From positions 1-64,000 of the forward strand of contig NZ_JACBJQ010000028.1 in the NCBI RefSeq assembly GCF_013404075.1: a DNA stretch of 64,000 nucleotides, given 5' to 3'. The position numbers and the translations under genes are program-made. Of this stretch, positions 17,781 through 26,010 are shown one piece after another; the first letter of the stretch is position 1, and each line of letters begins with the position of its first letter. The notes beneath the pieces are model-generated. The model was not told the DNA's origin. It made no database searches and saw only the letters and a program-made list of their open reading frames with translations. The stretch is from Mycolicibacterium vinylchloridicum. GTDB taxonomy: Bacteria > Actinomycetota > Actinomycetes > Mycobacteriales > Mycobacteriaceae.

Positions 17781-18618
17781 GACGCGCCGCAGCGTTGCCC
17801 GCCGGGTCCTCCGCTTCCCGCCGCTCATCCTTGAGCCGCTCCTTGCTCCGCAACAGGCGCAGCAAGGTCACCAGCACCAGCCCGCCCGCGATATTGCCGA
17901 CCAGGGTGTACCAGAACCAGGCCAGCCAGTCGAGATATCCGAACGGCGCCTCCCCGGTGGACAGCGCGCCAAAGATCAACAGCGAGTCCAAGATCGAGTG
18001 GAACAGCCCGAGCCCGGCCAGCACGAACGCCCCCGCCACCGCGGCGGCGATCTTGCCAGGCATCGAGTCGGTGCCGTGCTGCATGCGTGTCATCAGCGTG
18101 ATGACCATCCCGCCCAACACCGCCAGCGCCACGCTCTGCACCGACAGCGGCGCAGCGACGAAATGCTCTGCAGCCTCGATGGTTTGCGACCGCAGCTTCG
18201 GGAACGCCGCGATGATCAACGCCATGATCACCCAGCCACCGACGAGGTTGGCCACCAACGTGCCGCTCCACAGCTTCGCCAGCTGGCCCACGCTGGCCCG
18301 CTTGGCGACCACGGTCGTCACCGGCACCAGAAAGCCCTCGGTGAACAACTCGCTGCGGCCGAGCAGCAGCGCCAGAAAACCGATCGCGAATGCCAGGCCG
18401 GCCAGCAGCTGGTTATGGGTTTCGTGCAGCACCGACAGGTACGCGAGCACGCCGATCGCGACCTCGGTTCCGCCGAAGAACCCCGTGACCAGGACCTCGC
18501 GCCAGCTGCGGTGCAGGCGTTGACTACCTTCGTCGACCATCCGGTTGAAGGCCGCTTCCAGCTCGTCTTCGATCGGACTGTCGGAGTCGCCCAGCTCACG
18601 CTGGCTCGTTGAACTCAC
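17758..18618 (-). CDS. Formate/nitrite transporter (FNT) family protein, YfdC-like
   Basis: A 286-residue FNT-family channel with a long charged N-terminus (QRELGDSDSPIEDELEAAFNRMVDEG) and six helices. Family signatures are LLLGRSELFTEGFLVPV, the re-entrant loop region KLWSGTLVANLVGGWV, and FHSILDSLLIF with WFWYTLVGNIAGGLVLVTLLR. FNT proteins conduct formate, nitrite or hydrosulfide; the acidic N-terminus fits the YfdC subgroup, whose substrate is unsure. Start GTG 18618 is chosen because the upstream extension is an unlikely Arg/Pro-rich stretch. It converges on the PucR gene with a 23-bp overlap. Confidence 0.85.
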   Translation of the reverse strand: MSSTSQRELGDSDSPIEDELEAAFNRMVDEGSQRLHRSWREVLVTGFFGGTEVAIGVLAYLSVLHETHNQLLAGLAFAIGFLALLLGRSELFTEGFLVPVTTVVAKRASVGQLAKLWSGTLVANLVGGWVIMALIIAAFPKLRSQTIEAAEHFVAAPLSVQSVALAVLGGMVITLMTRMQHGTDSMPGKIAAAVAGAFVLAGLGLFHSILDSLLIFGALSTGEAPFGYLDWLAWFWYTLVGNIAGGLVLVTLLRLLRSKERLKDERREAEDPAGNAAARPKSAPPD

Positions 18619-18703
18619 GAGTGGGGGTACCCGCCGGCGACAAACCCAACCCCGGGGACGCCGCTGAGCACTTGCCCAACGCCCGCCCATACACTGGGCG
18701 ACC

Positions 18704-19483
18704 GTGGGCATTCTCGTTGGCTTCGCGCCGTGGATCGTCTATTGGGTACTGGTCGGCAACGTCCCGTTCGAAACGGCCGTGCTGGTCGCTCTCGGTATCG
18801 CCGTCGCCGGGCTGGCCGTCGGCCGCGTCAAGAAGGCGCCCGGGCTGACCTTCGAAATCGGCGCCGTCGCAACGTTCTCGGTGTTGGCGGTGCTGACCTT
18901 CGTGACGGACCAGGCATTCATGGAGCGGTGGATGCAGCCGCTGAGCAACGCCGGGATCTTCCTGATCGCCTTGGTGGGCGCGCTGATCGGCAAGCCGTTC
19001 GTCCGGGAGTTCGCCGCGGCCGGCCGCCCCGACGAGGTGACCAAGAGTGAGCTGTTCAAGAAGATCACCTCGCTGCTGACCTGGATCTGGGTCGCCGCCT
19101 TCGCCGGTATGACGGTGTCCTCGGCGATCCCGCCGATCGTGCAGGGCGACGCGACGATCCTCGACACCAAGACCCCGTTGTCGTTCGTCTGCTACTGGGT
19201 CATCCCGTTCGCCTTCATGGGTTTGGCGGCGCTCGCGTCGCGCATCCTGCCCGACCGGATGACCCCCGGCGACGACGTGGTGCGCGAGACCTCGTTCGTC
19301 GCCTACAGCGAGGCTGCCATCGACGAGCTGTACTACCTGGCCCAGGAGCACGCGAACCGCGAGGTGGGCGCCGGGAAAGAAGCCTACGACGTCAAGGTCG
19401 GCGGCATGGGCATGGCGCTCACTGGCGACGACTCCCGTAAGTCGTGGCCCTCGACGTACCGGGTGCGTGACCGGCGCCACTGA
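18704..19483 (+). CDS. Polytopic membrane protein, unknown function
   Basis: A 259-residue protein with about six transmembrane helices in the first 185 residues (GILVGFAPWIVYWVLVG, FETAVLVALGIAVAGLAVG, LTFEIGAVATFSVLAVLTFV, AGIFLIALVGALIG, LLTWIWVAAFAGMTV, FVCYWVIPFAFMGLAALAS). A soluble C-terminal tail of about 75 residues follows (MTPGDDVVRETSFVAYSEAAIDELYYLAQEHANREVG). The helices are short and alternating, loosely like septation- or intracellular-trafficking-type membrane proteins, but I recognise no family. GTG 18704 follows TACACT (18690-18695) by 8 nt, suggesting a leaderless mRNA. It is divergent from the FNT gene. Confidence 0.7.
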   Translation: MGILVGFAPWIVYWVLVGNVPFETAVLVALGIAVAGLAVGRVKKAPGLTFEIGAVATFSVLAVLTFVTDQAFMERWMQPLSNAGIFLIALVGALIGKPFVREFAAAGRPDEVTKSELFKKITSLLTWIWVAAFAGMTVSSAIPPIVQGDATILDTKTPLSFVCYWVIPFAFMGLAALASRILPDRMTPGDDVVRETSFVAYSEAAIDELYYLAQEHANREVGAGKEAYDVKVGGMGMALTGDDSRKSWPSTYRVRDRRH

Positions 19484-19631
19484 GCGTTGCTGGGGGCCGT
19501 CGGCGACGGCAACCGATCGGGCAAGGATGCACACCGCTTCGGACACTGTTACATCACGGTTTGGCTAAAAGGCCTGGTCGCGCTTGAAGCCCGGTCGGCG
19601 GCTGTCCGCTCTTTGCTGTAGAAGTTACAGA

Positions 19632-19647
19632 AGTGACCTCTGTCAAC
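19632..19647. promoter_or_regulatory. Candidate CRP-like site upstream of the RipD-like gene
   Basis: AGTGA-CCTCTG-TCAAC resembles the mycobacterial Crp consensus TGTGA-N6-TCACA with about three mismatches. Two GTTACA elements (19548-19553 and 19624-19629) lie just upstream and recall MtrA-type half sites known at cell-wall hydrolase genes. The evidence is short-motif similarity only. Confidence 0.25.
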
Positions 19648-19692
19648 AGGATGGAGCTTTGCTCAGAGGTGTCCGAGAAGGTGGAGATGAAG

Positions 19693-20187
19693 ATGATGAA
19701 GAAGCGCCTGTATGCCCTCGCGGTCAGCCTGATGATGCTGCTCGCCGTCCCCGGCCTGCTGGCCCCGGCGGCGACCGCGGCGCCGGTGAGCCGCGACCAG
19801 TACGTCAACATGGTGATCCAGCGTGGACTCGCCCAGCGCGGCGTGCCCTACGCCTGGGCCGGCGGCGACATCAACGGCCCCACCCTGGGCAAGGGCCCGA
19901 GTGCGGCAGTCGTCGGCTTCGACTCCTCCGGCCTCATCCAGTACATCTACGCCGGCGTCGGCGCCAAGCTGCCGCGTTCGTCGGGCGACATGTACAAGGT
20001 CGGCCAGCACGTGACTGCCGACCAGGCGCTGCCGGGTGACCTGATCTTCTACGGGCCGGACGGCACTCAGAGCGTCGCGATGTTCCTCGGCAATCAGCAG
20101 ATGCTCGAAGTCACCGACACCGTTGTCGCGGTGTCCGCGGTGCGCACCAAGGACATGGCGCCCTACCTGGTCCGCGTCATCGCTTGA
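19693..20187 (+). CDS. RipD-like non-catalytic NlpC/P60 secreted protein
   Basis: A 164-residue exported protein: signal peptide (MMKKRLYALA then a hydrophobic core, cleavage near ATAA-PVS), then an NlpC/P60 domain. The domain keeps the fold motifs (YAWAGGD, LIQYIYAGVGAKLPRSSG, LPGDLIFYGP, VAMFLGNQQMLEV) but not the catalytic residues. The nucleophile Cys of the DCSGL motif is Ser78 (FDSSGL), and the catalytic His is Ser127 (GTQSVAM). M. tuberculosis RipD is likewise reported to have lost Cys and His and to bind peptidoglycan without cutting it, so this is probably its homologue. ATG 19693 is chosen because AAGGTGGAG sits at the right distance; ATG 19687 is too close to it. Confidence 0.8.
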   Translation: MMKKRLYALAVSLMMLLAVPGLLAPAATAAPVSRDQYVNMVIQRGLAQRGVPYAWAGGDINGPTLGKGPSAAVVGFDSSGLIQYIYAGVGAKLPRSSGDMYKVGQHVTADQALPGDLIFYGPDGTQSVAMFLGNQQMLEVTDTVVAVSAVRTKDMAPYLVRVIA

Positions 20188-20264
20188 GGCCAGTCAGCGG
20201 AGCGCTGTTCAAAGTTGTTGTTACCCAAACAGATTGCTGACGACAGCGCCACCTGACCCCGCCC

Positions 20265-20293
20265 GATCCGGCCGCGACCGTCGCGGCCGGATC
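20265..20293. terminator. Bidirectional hairpin between convergent genes
   Basis: A perfect 13-bp stem (GATCCGGCCGCGA with its complement) and a CCG loop lie between the RipD-like gene and the convergent DUF4193 gene. The right arm overlaps the DUF4193 stop codon. There is no U-tract in either direction, as is common for mycobacterial terminators. Confidence 0.65.
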
Positions 20294-20582
20294 AGGCGCA
20301 GTCGGTGCAGATCATGCTCGACGCGTCGGCCAGCCGGCTGCGGTGATGGACCAGAAAGCAGCTGGTGCAGGTGAACTCGTCGGCTTGCTTGGGGATCACC
20401 CGAACCGTGAGTTCCTCGTCGGACAGATCCGCGCCGGGCAGCTCGAAGGAATCAGCGGCCTCGGCCTCATCAACATCGATGACGGCCGTTGCTGTGTCTT
20501 TACGCCGGCCCGCCAGATCTTCGAGGGACTCCTCCTCAGGCTCGGCCTGGGTACGGCGGGGTGCGTCATAATCAACCGACAT
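20292..20582 (-). CDS. DUF4193 zinc-ribbon-like protein
   Basis: A 96-residue conserved actinobacterial protein. It has the DUF4193 plan: N-terminal SVDYDAPRRTQ, a charged segment (LEDLAGRRKDTATAVIDVDEAEAADSFELPGADLS), a short beta region (EELTVRVIPKQADEFTC) and a four-Cys site made of CTSC and CTDC around LVHHRSRLAD. The cysteines should bind zinc. M. tuberculosis has very similar short proteins of unknown role. Start ATG 20582 has GGAAGGAACGAAAGG upstream; the longer frame to 20624 adds an unlikely Arg-rich extension. Confidence 0.88.
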   Translation of the reverse strand: MSVDYDAPRRTQAEPEEESLEDLAGRRKDTATAVIDVDEAEAADSFELPGADLSDEELTVRVIPKQADEFTCTSCFLVHHRSRLADASSMICTDCA

Positions 20583-20755
20583 GGTCCGTGCCTTTCGTTC
20601 CTTCCGCACTTGACGTGGCGTCAACGCGGTCGAATGCGAGTTTGTTCCCGTAGCCGCTCTTGGCTAAACACCGTTGTTTCGGCCCGGCTGAGCTGATGCC
20701 CGGGACGGGCGCTGACCTGCGAATTCCACCGCCGGGCGAACCGGAGCACGCGGGG

Positions 20756-21559
20756 TCAAATTCGCCAGAGCGATTCCTGGGCGACGCTGGCGACGAGAGT
20801 ACCGTCATCGCGGTGAATTGACCCTCGGGCCAGGCCCCGCGCGTCGCTGTGACTTACCGCAAAGGCGTCGTAAAGGTGCCAGTCATGGGGGTCGGTCGGC
20901 CGGTGCAACCACAGCGCGTGATCAAGGCTGGCCGCGCCACCGGGGCCCGGACGGCCACCGCCCGGCGGTCGGGCCGAGGACACCAAGCCGAGGTCAGAGA
21001 TGAATGTCAGTGCGCAAGCTCGCAATATCGGGTCGTCCTCGACCGGCTCCCGGGTGCGGAACCAAAAGGGTTGAACCGGCCAGTCGTCGTGGCCGTACTG
21101 TCCCGGTGCGACTCGGATCTCGAAGTGATCGGCCCACCGAACGGGCAGCTTTGTGATGATCGTCGCGTCAGCGAGCTCGACGGCGAGTGGCTCTGGGCGC
21201 TGCCAATCCGTGGTGGTCTCCGGCTGGTGGAACGACGCCATCATCTCGAAGATCGCCGCCCCGTCCTGCACGGCGGTGACCCGGCGAGTGTTGAACGACC
21301 GGCCGTCACGGGTGATCTCGACGGTGAACTCGATGTCGACGCCGATCCGCCCGCCCTTGATGAAGTAGGCGTGCAGCGATTGGGGCAGTCGGCCCGGCTG
21401 CACGGTGGCGGCCGCGGCGGCCAACGCCTGCGCGGCGATCAACCCGCCGAACAACCGGGGACCGACCCCGGATGTTGCCGAGGTGCGAAAGGTGGTTCCG
21501 CTGCGATCGCGTTGGACGCCGCCGTTGAATCGGACCAGGTCGGCTATCCAGCTCGGCAT
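20756..21559 (-). CDS. TesB-like acyl-CoA thioesterase II
   Basis: A 267-residue double-hotdog thioesterase that would hydrolyse medium- to long-chain acyl-CoA. N-terminal hotdog: VGPRLFGGLIAAQALAAAAATV, SLHAYFIKGG, SFNTRRVTAVQDGAAIFEMMASF. C-terminal hotdog: SLDHALWLHRP, with the conserved Asp, then DAFAVSHSDARGLARGSI and VASVAQESLWR, where the Gln would complete the TesB Asp-Thr/Ser-Gln site. The start is ATG 21559 after GGGGAG. It lies 49 nt downstream of an enoyl-CoA hydratase homologue on the same strand, a plausible lipid pair. Confidence 0.88.
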   Translation of the reverse strand: MPSWIADLVRFNGGVQRDRSGTTFRTSATSGVGPRLFGGLIAAQALAAAAATVQPGRLPQSLHAYFIKGGRIGVDIEFTVEITRDGRSFNTRRVTAVQDGAAIFEMMASFHQPETTTDWQRPEPLAVELADATIITKLPVRWADHFEIRVAPGQYGHDDWPVQPFWFRTREPVEDDPILRACALTFISDLGLVSSARPPGGGRPGPGGAASLDHALWLHRPTDPHDWHLYDAFAVSHSDARGLARGSIHRDDGTLVASVAQESLWRI

Positions 21560-21608
21560 ACTCTCCCCGCGATTTGTCGTGGTCGAAATCGAACTCACGA
21601 TAGCCCGC

Positions 21609-22382
21609 TCAGCGGCCCTTCCACTGCGGCCTACGCTTCTCGCGCCAGGCCTGCAGTCCTTCGGTGACGTCCTCGGTGGCACCGGCCACCTTGCGCATGA
21701 CCTCCCCGAACCGGACCGACTCGACCCAGCCCATATCGGCGGTGCGCCAGGCCACCTCCTTGGTGGCCCGCTGCGCCAGCGGCGCGGCCTGGGCGAGGGT
21801 TTTGGCCCATGCCTGCGCTTCTGACTGCAGGTCCTCGGGTTCGACCAGCTTCCACACCAGGCCGATCTCCTTGGCACGCTCGGCGCTGATCGGCTTGCCG
21901 GTCAGCAGCAGCTCCATGGCGTTGGCCCAGCCGACTCGGTGAGGCAGCCGGATCGCACCGACGATGGTCGGAACGCCCAGCGACACCTCCGGGTAGTGGA
22001 AGGTGGCCTCCGTCGAGGCAATCACGAAGTCGCAGAACAACACTCCGGTCAGGCCGTAGCCGACACACGGTCCATGCACGGCGGCGATCGTCGGCTTGAA
22101 CAACTCCATGCCCGACTCGAAGCTGTTGATGGTCGGCTTCTCCCAGAAGGTGCCGCCGAAGGTGCCCACCGCGCCTTCGCCGTCCTTGAGGTCACCGCCG
22201 GCGCAGAAGACGTCACCGGTGGCGGTCAGGATGCCGACCCAGGCCTCTTCCTCGTCGCGGAACCGGTCCCACGCGGCGTTGATCTCCTGCCGAAGCGCGC
22301 CGTTGATGGCGTTGCGCGCCTCCGGACGGTTAAGGGTGATCGTGGCAACGTGATCGTCGAGCTGGTAGGTGACAAGGCTCAT
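21609..22382 (-). CDS. Enoyl-CoA hydratase/isomerase family protein
   Basis: A 257-residue crotonase-fold protein. The oxyanion-hole segments are FCAGGDLKDGE and AVHGPCVGYG. Of the two catalytic glutamates of hydratases, the second is present at Glu132 (YPEVSLG), but the position of the first is Thr112 (GYGLTGVLFCD). It may therefore be an isomerase, hydrolase or specialised lyase rather than a standard hydratase. The C-terminal helix (VTEGLQAWREKRRPQWKGR) is the usual crotonase tail. ATG 22382. Probably co-transcribed with the TesB-like gene. Confidence 0.88.
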   Translation of the reverse strand: MSLVTYQLDDHVATITLNRPEARNAINGALRQEINAAWDRFRDEEEAWVGILTATGDVFCAGGDLKDGEGAVGTFGGTFWEKPTINSFESGMELFKPTIAAVHGPCVGYGLTGVLFCDFVIASTEATFHYPEVSLGVPTIVGAIRLPHRVGWANAMELLLTGKPISAERAKEIGLVWKLVEPEDLQSEAQAWAKTLAQAAPLAQRATKEVAWRTADMGWVESVRFGEVMRKVAGATEDVTEGLQAWREKRRPQWKGR

Positions 22383-22705
22383 TGCTGCACTCTAGTGAGG
22401 CTCGGTGCCGCAGCGCGGTTGGCCAATATCCGGTGACGCGCGTGACGCCGCCATTGTTTGCTAGTTCTGCACGATCATGAAACTTATCGAGCAAATTGCC
22501 GCTATTTGATTCAGCACAATTGTCGCCTACTTCTTCCTGGCAAATATCCCGACATTGCCAACCGGAAAAGCCATTATGCGATCTGTCTGAACAGCAAGAC
22601 GCGGAGCAAAGGAGTTGGTAATTTTCGCTTGCGACAACAGAAGTCGTGACGGGCAATGCCTTTCGGAATTGCCCGCCCACGGCCGGGGCGATTGGGGGGT
22701 CACGG
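22383..22705. other. AT-rich leader/promoter region, 323 bp
   Basis: This non-coding stretch between divergent genes is visibly richer in A and T than its surroundings. On the plus strand, a TTGTCG and AATATC pair with a 17-nt spacer around 22523-22551 could be a promoter, which would leave a 5-prime leader of about 150 nt before 22706. A 7-bp hairpin (GGGCAAT at 22651-22657 with ATTGCCC at 22668-22674) lies in that leader. I see no known riboswitch class in it. Confidence 0.5.
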
Positions 22706-24688
22706 ATGTCGATCGACGACGCTCTGCCGTATTCACTGCGATCGGTAGCTCCCGCGAAATCGAATGCTGTCGCGAGTTCGTACGCCCCGTATGTGGGTCG
22801 TATCGGTGCCTTGGCGCTCGCATTGGGAATCGGGTCGGCAATGATGACCGCAGCTGTTGCCCATGCCGATTCCACCGGCTCCGAATCGTCGGCGGGCACC
22901 GCAACATCGCAGGCCGGCTCGGCGCGCTCGGCGCGCCGGGCGACGACCCCGCGTTCCACTGCCCGCCCGGATACGCCGCGTTCCGGATCCCGCACCGACT
23001 CGCCGTCGCCGGCCGCCAAGCCCGTCGCGGCGCCGCGTAAGGCCGCAAGCGCCGCCACTGCGGCCGTGGACCAACCCGCCGATCAGAACTCCTCCGTGGT
23101 GGCGCTGTCGGCCGCGGTCACGCCGGGGGACGTGTCGAAGGCGCAGACTGTCACGGCGGCCCGCACCACGAACCCTGCGACCACGGTCAACGCCGTCATC
23201 ACTGCGGCACGGTCGACACTGGAAAGCCTTGTACAGAGCGTCAAGCCGCCGGCCTTCCCGTCCGTCACCCAGCTGCTGGCGTCACTGCTGGCCTGGACAC
23301 GCAAGGAATTCGAGGCGCTCTTCGGTGCCGCGCCCGACACCGAGGCGGCGGCCACACCGGGCACCGGAAGCGGGAACGTCGCCACCGGCACCACGACGGT
23401 CACCATCGAGGGCGAGACGCTGATCATCACACCGGCGAAGGCCGGCAGCACGTACACCGACACCGCGGCGTCAGGCCGTAAGGCACTACTTCTGTCCACG
23501 AATGGGACTGCGTCCAAGACACTTTCGCTGCCGTCGGCGACGAGCCTGGTGATTCGCGCCCGCGGTGACCAATACAACGGCGCTCCGGTGATGACGGTGT
23601 CCATCGACGGACAGGTGGTCTCCACGACGCAGGTGGCGTCGACGTCGTGGGCCGACTACACGATTCCGGTGTCGCTGTCCGCAGGGACCCACACCATCAG
23701 CATCGCGTTCACCAACGACCTCAAAGTCTCAGGGGCGCGGGACCGCAACCTCCGCATCGACAAGATCACCGTCGTTGCCGGCACCGCCACGCCCACACAG
23801 ACCTCGTCGTATTTCCAGGCCGCGGATTGGTTGTGGAAGCCGATCGTGGCCAACCCCGTCATCGCCGCGAACAGCGCGACCTGGGTGAGCTACCTGGCCG
23901 CTGCCAACGCCAAGCGGGTTGCCGACCTGTACGAGTACGGCGTCACCATGGTCCAGGCCACCGCGTCGACACCGCGCTACGACGTGACCTTCACCGAGCC
24001 GTGGGGCAACGACCCCATGGGGTCCTACACCGTGGCGATCCCACTCGGCCTGAACCTGCCGGGCGGCTCGGACCGGCAGATCGCGATCCTGGATCCCACC
24101 ACGGGTAAGGCCTACGGCCTCTGGCGAGCCAGCTACGACAGCGCGACCGACACGTGGACGGCCGCCTGGGGCGGCATCACCGAACTCAACGGCAATGGCG
24201 TCGACACGTCCGGTTCAGCCACCGGGACGAACATCGCGCGCTACGCCGGCGTGATCACCACCGCGGAGTTCAGCGCGGCGATCGCCGCCAACACCGGCGT
24301 CAACCACGCGCTGTTCATCTCCAGTGACCTGGCGAGTTCGCTGTTCACCGGCCCGGCCACCAAGTCCGACGGCACCAATATGGCCGGTGTCTCGACCCCG
24401 ATCCCCGAGGGCACCCGCATCCAGCTGGACCCGTCCATCAATGTCGATGCGATTCCCGGTATCTCGGCCGCCGAAAAGGTGATCGCGAAGACCCTGCAGA
24501 CCTACGGCGCCTATGTCGGCGACCAGGGCGGCGCCAGAATGGCCTTCATCTTCGAGGTCGCCCCCGACGCGACCTCGACCAATCCGGGCGCTGTCTATTC
24601 CAGCGCCGGCCTGGAGTGGGACTACTACGACATGACCGACATCCCGTGGTCGAAACTGCGGGTGCTGGCCAACTGGGACGGGTCCTAA
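22706..24688 (+). CDS. Large secreted protein with CBM60-like carbohydrate-binding domain
   Basis: A 660-residue exported protein. The N-terminus is an extended signal (YAPYVGRIGALALALGIG to cleavage near VAHA-DST). It is followed by about 70 residues of Ser/Ala/Pro/Arg low complexity, an Ala/Thr-rich linker and short helices, then a beta-sandwich at about 225-350 resembling CBM60 xylan-binding modules (LVIRARGDQYNGAPVMTVSIDG, SWADYTIPVSLSAGTHTISIAFTND, RNLRIDKITV). The last 300 residues (FQAADWLWKPIVANPVIAANSATWVSYL ... WDYYDMTDIPWSKLRVLANWD) are like secreted actinobacterial proteins of unknown function, perhaps glycan-active. ATG 22706 is preceded by GGGGGGT. The 3-prime end overlaps the convergent thioesterase gene by 4 nt. 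Confidence 0.7.
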   Translation: MSIDDALPYSLRSVAPAKSNAVASSYAPYVGRIGALALALGIGSAMMTAAVAHADSTGSESSAGTATSQAGSARSARRATTPRSTARPDTPRSGSRTDSPSPAAKPVAAPRKAASAATAAVDQPADQNSSVVALSAAVTPGDVSKAQTVTAARTTNPATTVNAVITAARSTLESLVQSVKPPAFPSVTQLLASLLAWTRKEFEALFGAAPDTEAAATPGTGSGNVATGTTTVTIEGETLIITPAKAGSTYTDTAASGRKALLLSTNGTASKTLSLPSATSLVIRARGDQYNGAPVMTVSIDGQVVSTTQVASTSWADYTIPVSLSAGTHTISIAFTNDLKVSGARDRNLRIDKITVVAGTATPTQTSSYFQAADWLWKPIVANPVIAANSATWVSYLAAANAKRVADLYEYGVTMVQATASTPRYDVTFTEPWGNDPMGSYTVAIPLGLNLPGGSDRQIAILDPTTGKAYGLWRASYDSATDTWTAAWGGITELNGNGVDTSGSATGTNIARYAGVITTAEFSAAIAANTGVNHALFISSDLASSLFTGPATKSDGTNMAGVSTPIPEGTRIQLDPSINVDAIPGISAAEKVIAKTLQTYGAYVGDQGGARMAFIFEVAPDATSTNPGAVYSSAGLEWDYYDMTDIPWSKLRVLANWDGS

Positions 24689-25533
24689 CCGCGGCCGCTG
24701 ACCTCCATCCGTGCCGCCGGATTGGCCATTGCGGTCACCATGCTGCTGCCGAAGGCACCGTCGTCGTCGAACAGGGTCGCGCTGCCCACTGACACCCCGT
24801 TCTCGGAGAAGTGGGTGTCGGCCTGCACGCCGATGTACACCCCGCGTGGCAGGCGCGCCAGAGCCACGGTCAGGTCACCGTTGATGTAGCCGATTCCGTT
24901 GGCGCCCAGATCGGTCACCAGATTGGCCGCCGCCTCGGCGACCACCGCGGACCGGACGAACGGTGTCGCAGGCAGGCCGGCCACCGCGTCCAAACCGCCG
25001 TAGTAGGCGCGCTTGCGCCCACGGTTGTGGTGCCGCAAGCCCATCGGGCTCCACCCGGTTCCGTCGTCGTCGACGTGCAGGTTCTCGGCGCTGTCCGGCG
25101 CCACGACGCTCATCGCGGTTTCCCACGGTTCGTCGACCGCGCACTGGGCCTGGCGGTACTGCAGCACTGTCGCCCGCGCCACGATCCAATCGTCTTGGAT
25201 GATGTCGCATTCGGCCGTGCGCATCCGGTGCCCGTGCCGAACCAGCCGGGTCTGGGTGTGCGTCGCGACGGCCCGGGCCGGCTTGAGCAGATCGAGGGTC
25301 AGCCGGGCGGGCAGGTATCCGACGGCGCCGTACTTGCGCTCCAGCGTCGACGCCGCGAGGCCGGCGATCGCCTGGCCGCTGAGCACGCCGTCGCTCCAGG
25401 AGGCCGCGGCCGATGTCGTCGGCCGAAAGCTCCCGTTCGATTGCTGGACGAAATAGGCGGGGCGGATGCCGATCGCGCTGGAGGCCGCTGCGGTATGTTC
25501 CGACAAATCCATGCTGCTGTTCACCGTTGCCAT
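24685..25533 (-). CDS. Thioesterase-like (4HBT_3/TesB-like) protein
   Basis: A 282-residue protein with two hotdog halves: N-terminal SWSDGVLSGQAIAGLAASTLE and LTLDLLKPARAVATHTQTRLVRHGHRMRTAECDIIQDDWIVARATVLQYR, C-terminal PFVRSAVVAEAAANLVTDLGANGIGYINGDLTVALARLPRGVYIGVQADTHF. This matches the acyl-CoA thioesterase-like family common in mycobacteria, with no identified substrate. ATG 25533; M8 is an alternative start. It is convergent with the large secreted protein gene. Confidence 0.75.
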   Translation of the reverse strand: MATVNSSMDLSEHTAAASSAIGIRPAYFVQQSNGSFRPTTSAAASWSDGVLSGQAIAGLAASTLERKYGAVGYLPARLTLDLLKPARAVATHTQTRLVRHGHRMRTAECDIIQDDWIVARATVLQYRQAQCAVDEPWETAMSVVAPDSAENLHVDDDGTGWSPMGLRHHNRGRKRAYYGGLDAVAGLPATPFVRSAVVAEAAANLVTDLGANGIGYINGDLTVALARLPRGVYIGVQADTHFSENGVSVGSATLFDDDGAFGSSMVTAMANPAARMEVSGRG

Positions 25534-25674
25534 CCTTTGGTTGGGGGGAGCCGCCGCTTGCTTGACGGCTCACCAGGCAACTATGACGCGCGGCGTCATC
25601 TCCGACCGTCCGCCGATCGGCTGGAATACCGGATGAATCAGGGGTCCACCGATTGGGGGACAGCGCGGGACAGC

Positions 25675-26010
25675 TCAGGCCTCCAACCGGGCCCGTACGG
25701 TGGAAAGTCGTTGCTGCAGTTCAGCTTCGGTGATGACACCCCTTGCCAGCAGCGAATGAGCCAGCGCAACGAGCTGGTTTTCCGGGTAGGGAAGCGTGGG
25801 GTAGACGGCCGCCGACAACTCGTCTTCCTCGTCGCGCCGCTCCTTGAAGTTCGGCACGTCGGCGTCACACGCGGCGTGGTCGAGCGCGTCACACAGCCCG
25901 TCGAGGCTGGTCTTCCAGGGCGGGACCGGGTTCTCCACCCCGTATTTGGCGGCCATCACCGACCAAACCTGATTGCGCTCGACGATCTGGCGCAGCGTGT
26001 CGGGGTTCAT
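25675..26010 (-). CDS. Nitrile hydratase/thiocyanate hydrolase accessory (activator) protein
   Basis: A 111-residue protein whose C-terminal half (YPENQLVALAHSLLARGVITEAELQQRL) resembles the small activators (P14K/NhlE type) that deliver cobalt to, or swap subunits into, cobalt-type nitrile hydratases. The N-terminal half (WKTSLDGLCDALDHAACDADVPNFKERRDEED) may bind the alpha subunit. Its ATG at 26010 overlaps the alpha-subunit stop as ATGA, so it is translationally coupled. The order beta-alpha-activator is that of cobalt-type operons. The assignment depends mainly on context. Confidence 0.65.
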   Translation of the reverse strand: MNPDTLRQIVERNQVWSVMAAKYGVENPVPPWKTSLDGLCDALDHAACDADVPNFKERRDEEDELSAAVYPTLPYPENQLVALAHSLLARGVITEAELQQRLSTVRARLEA

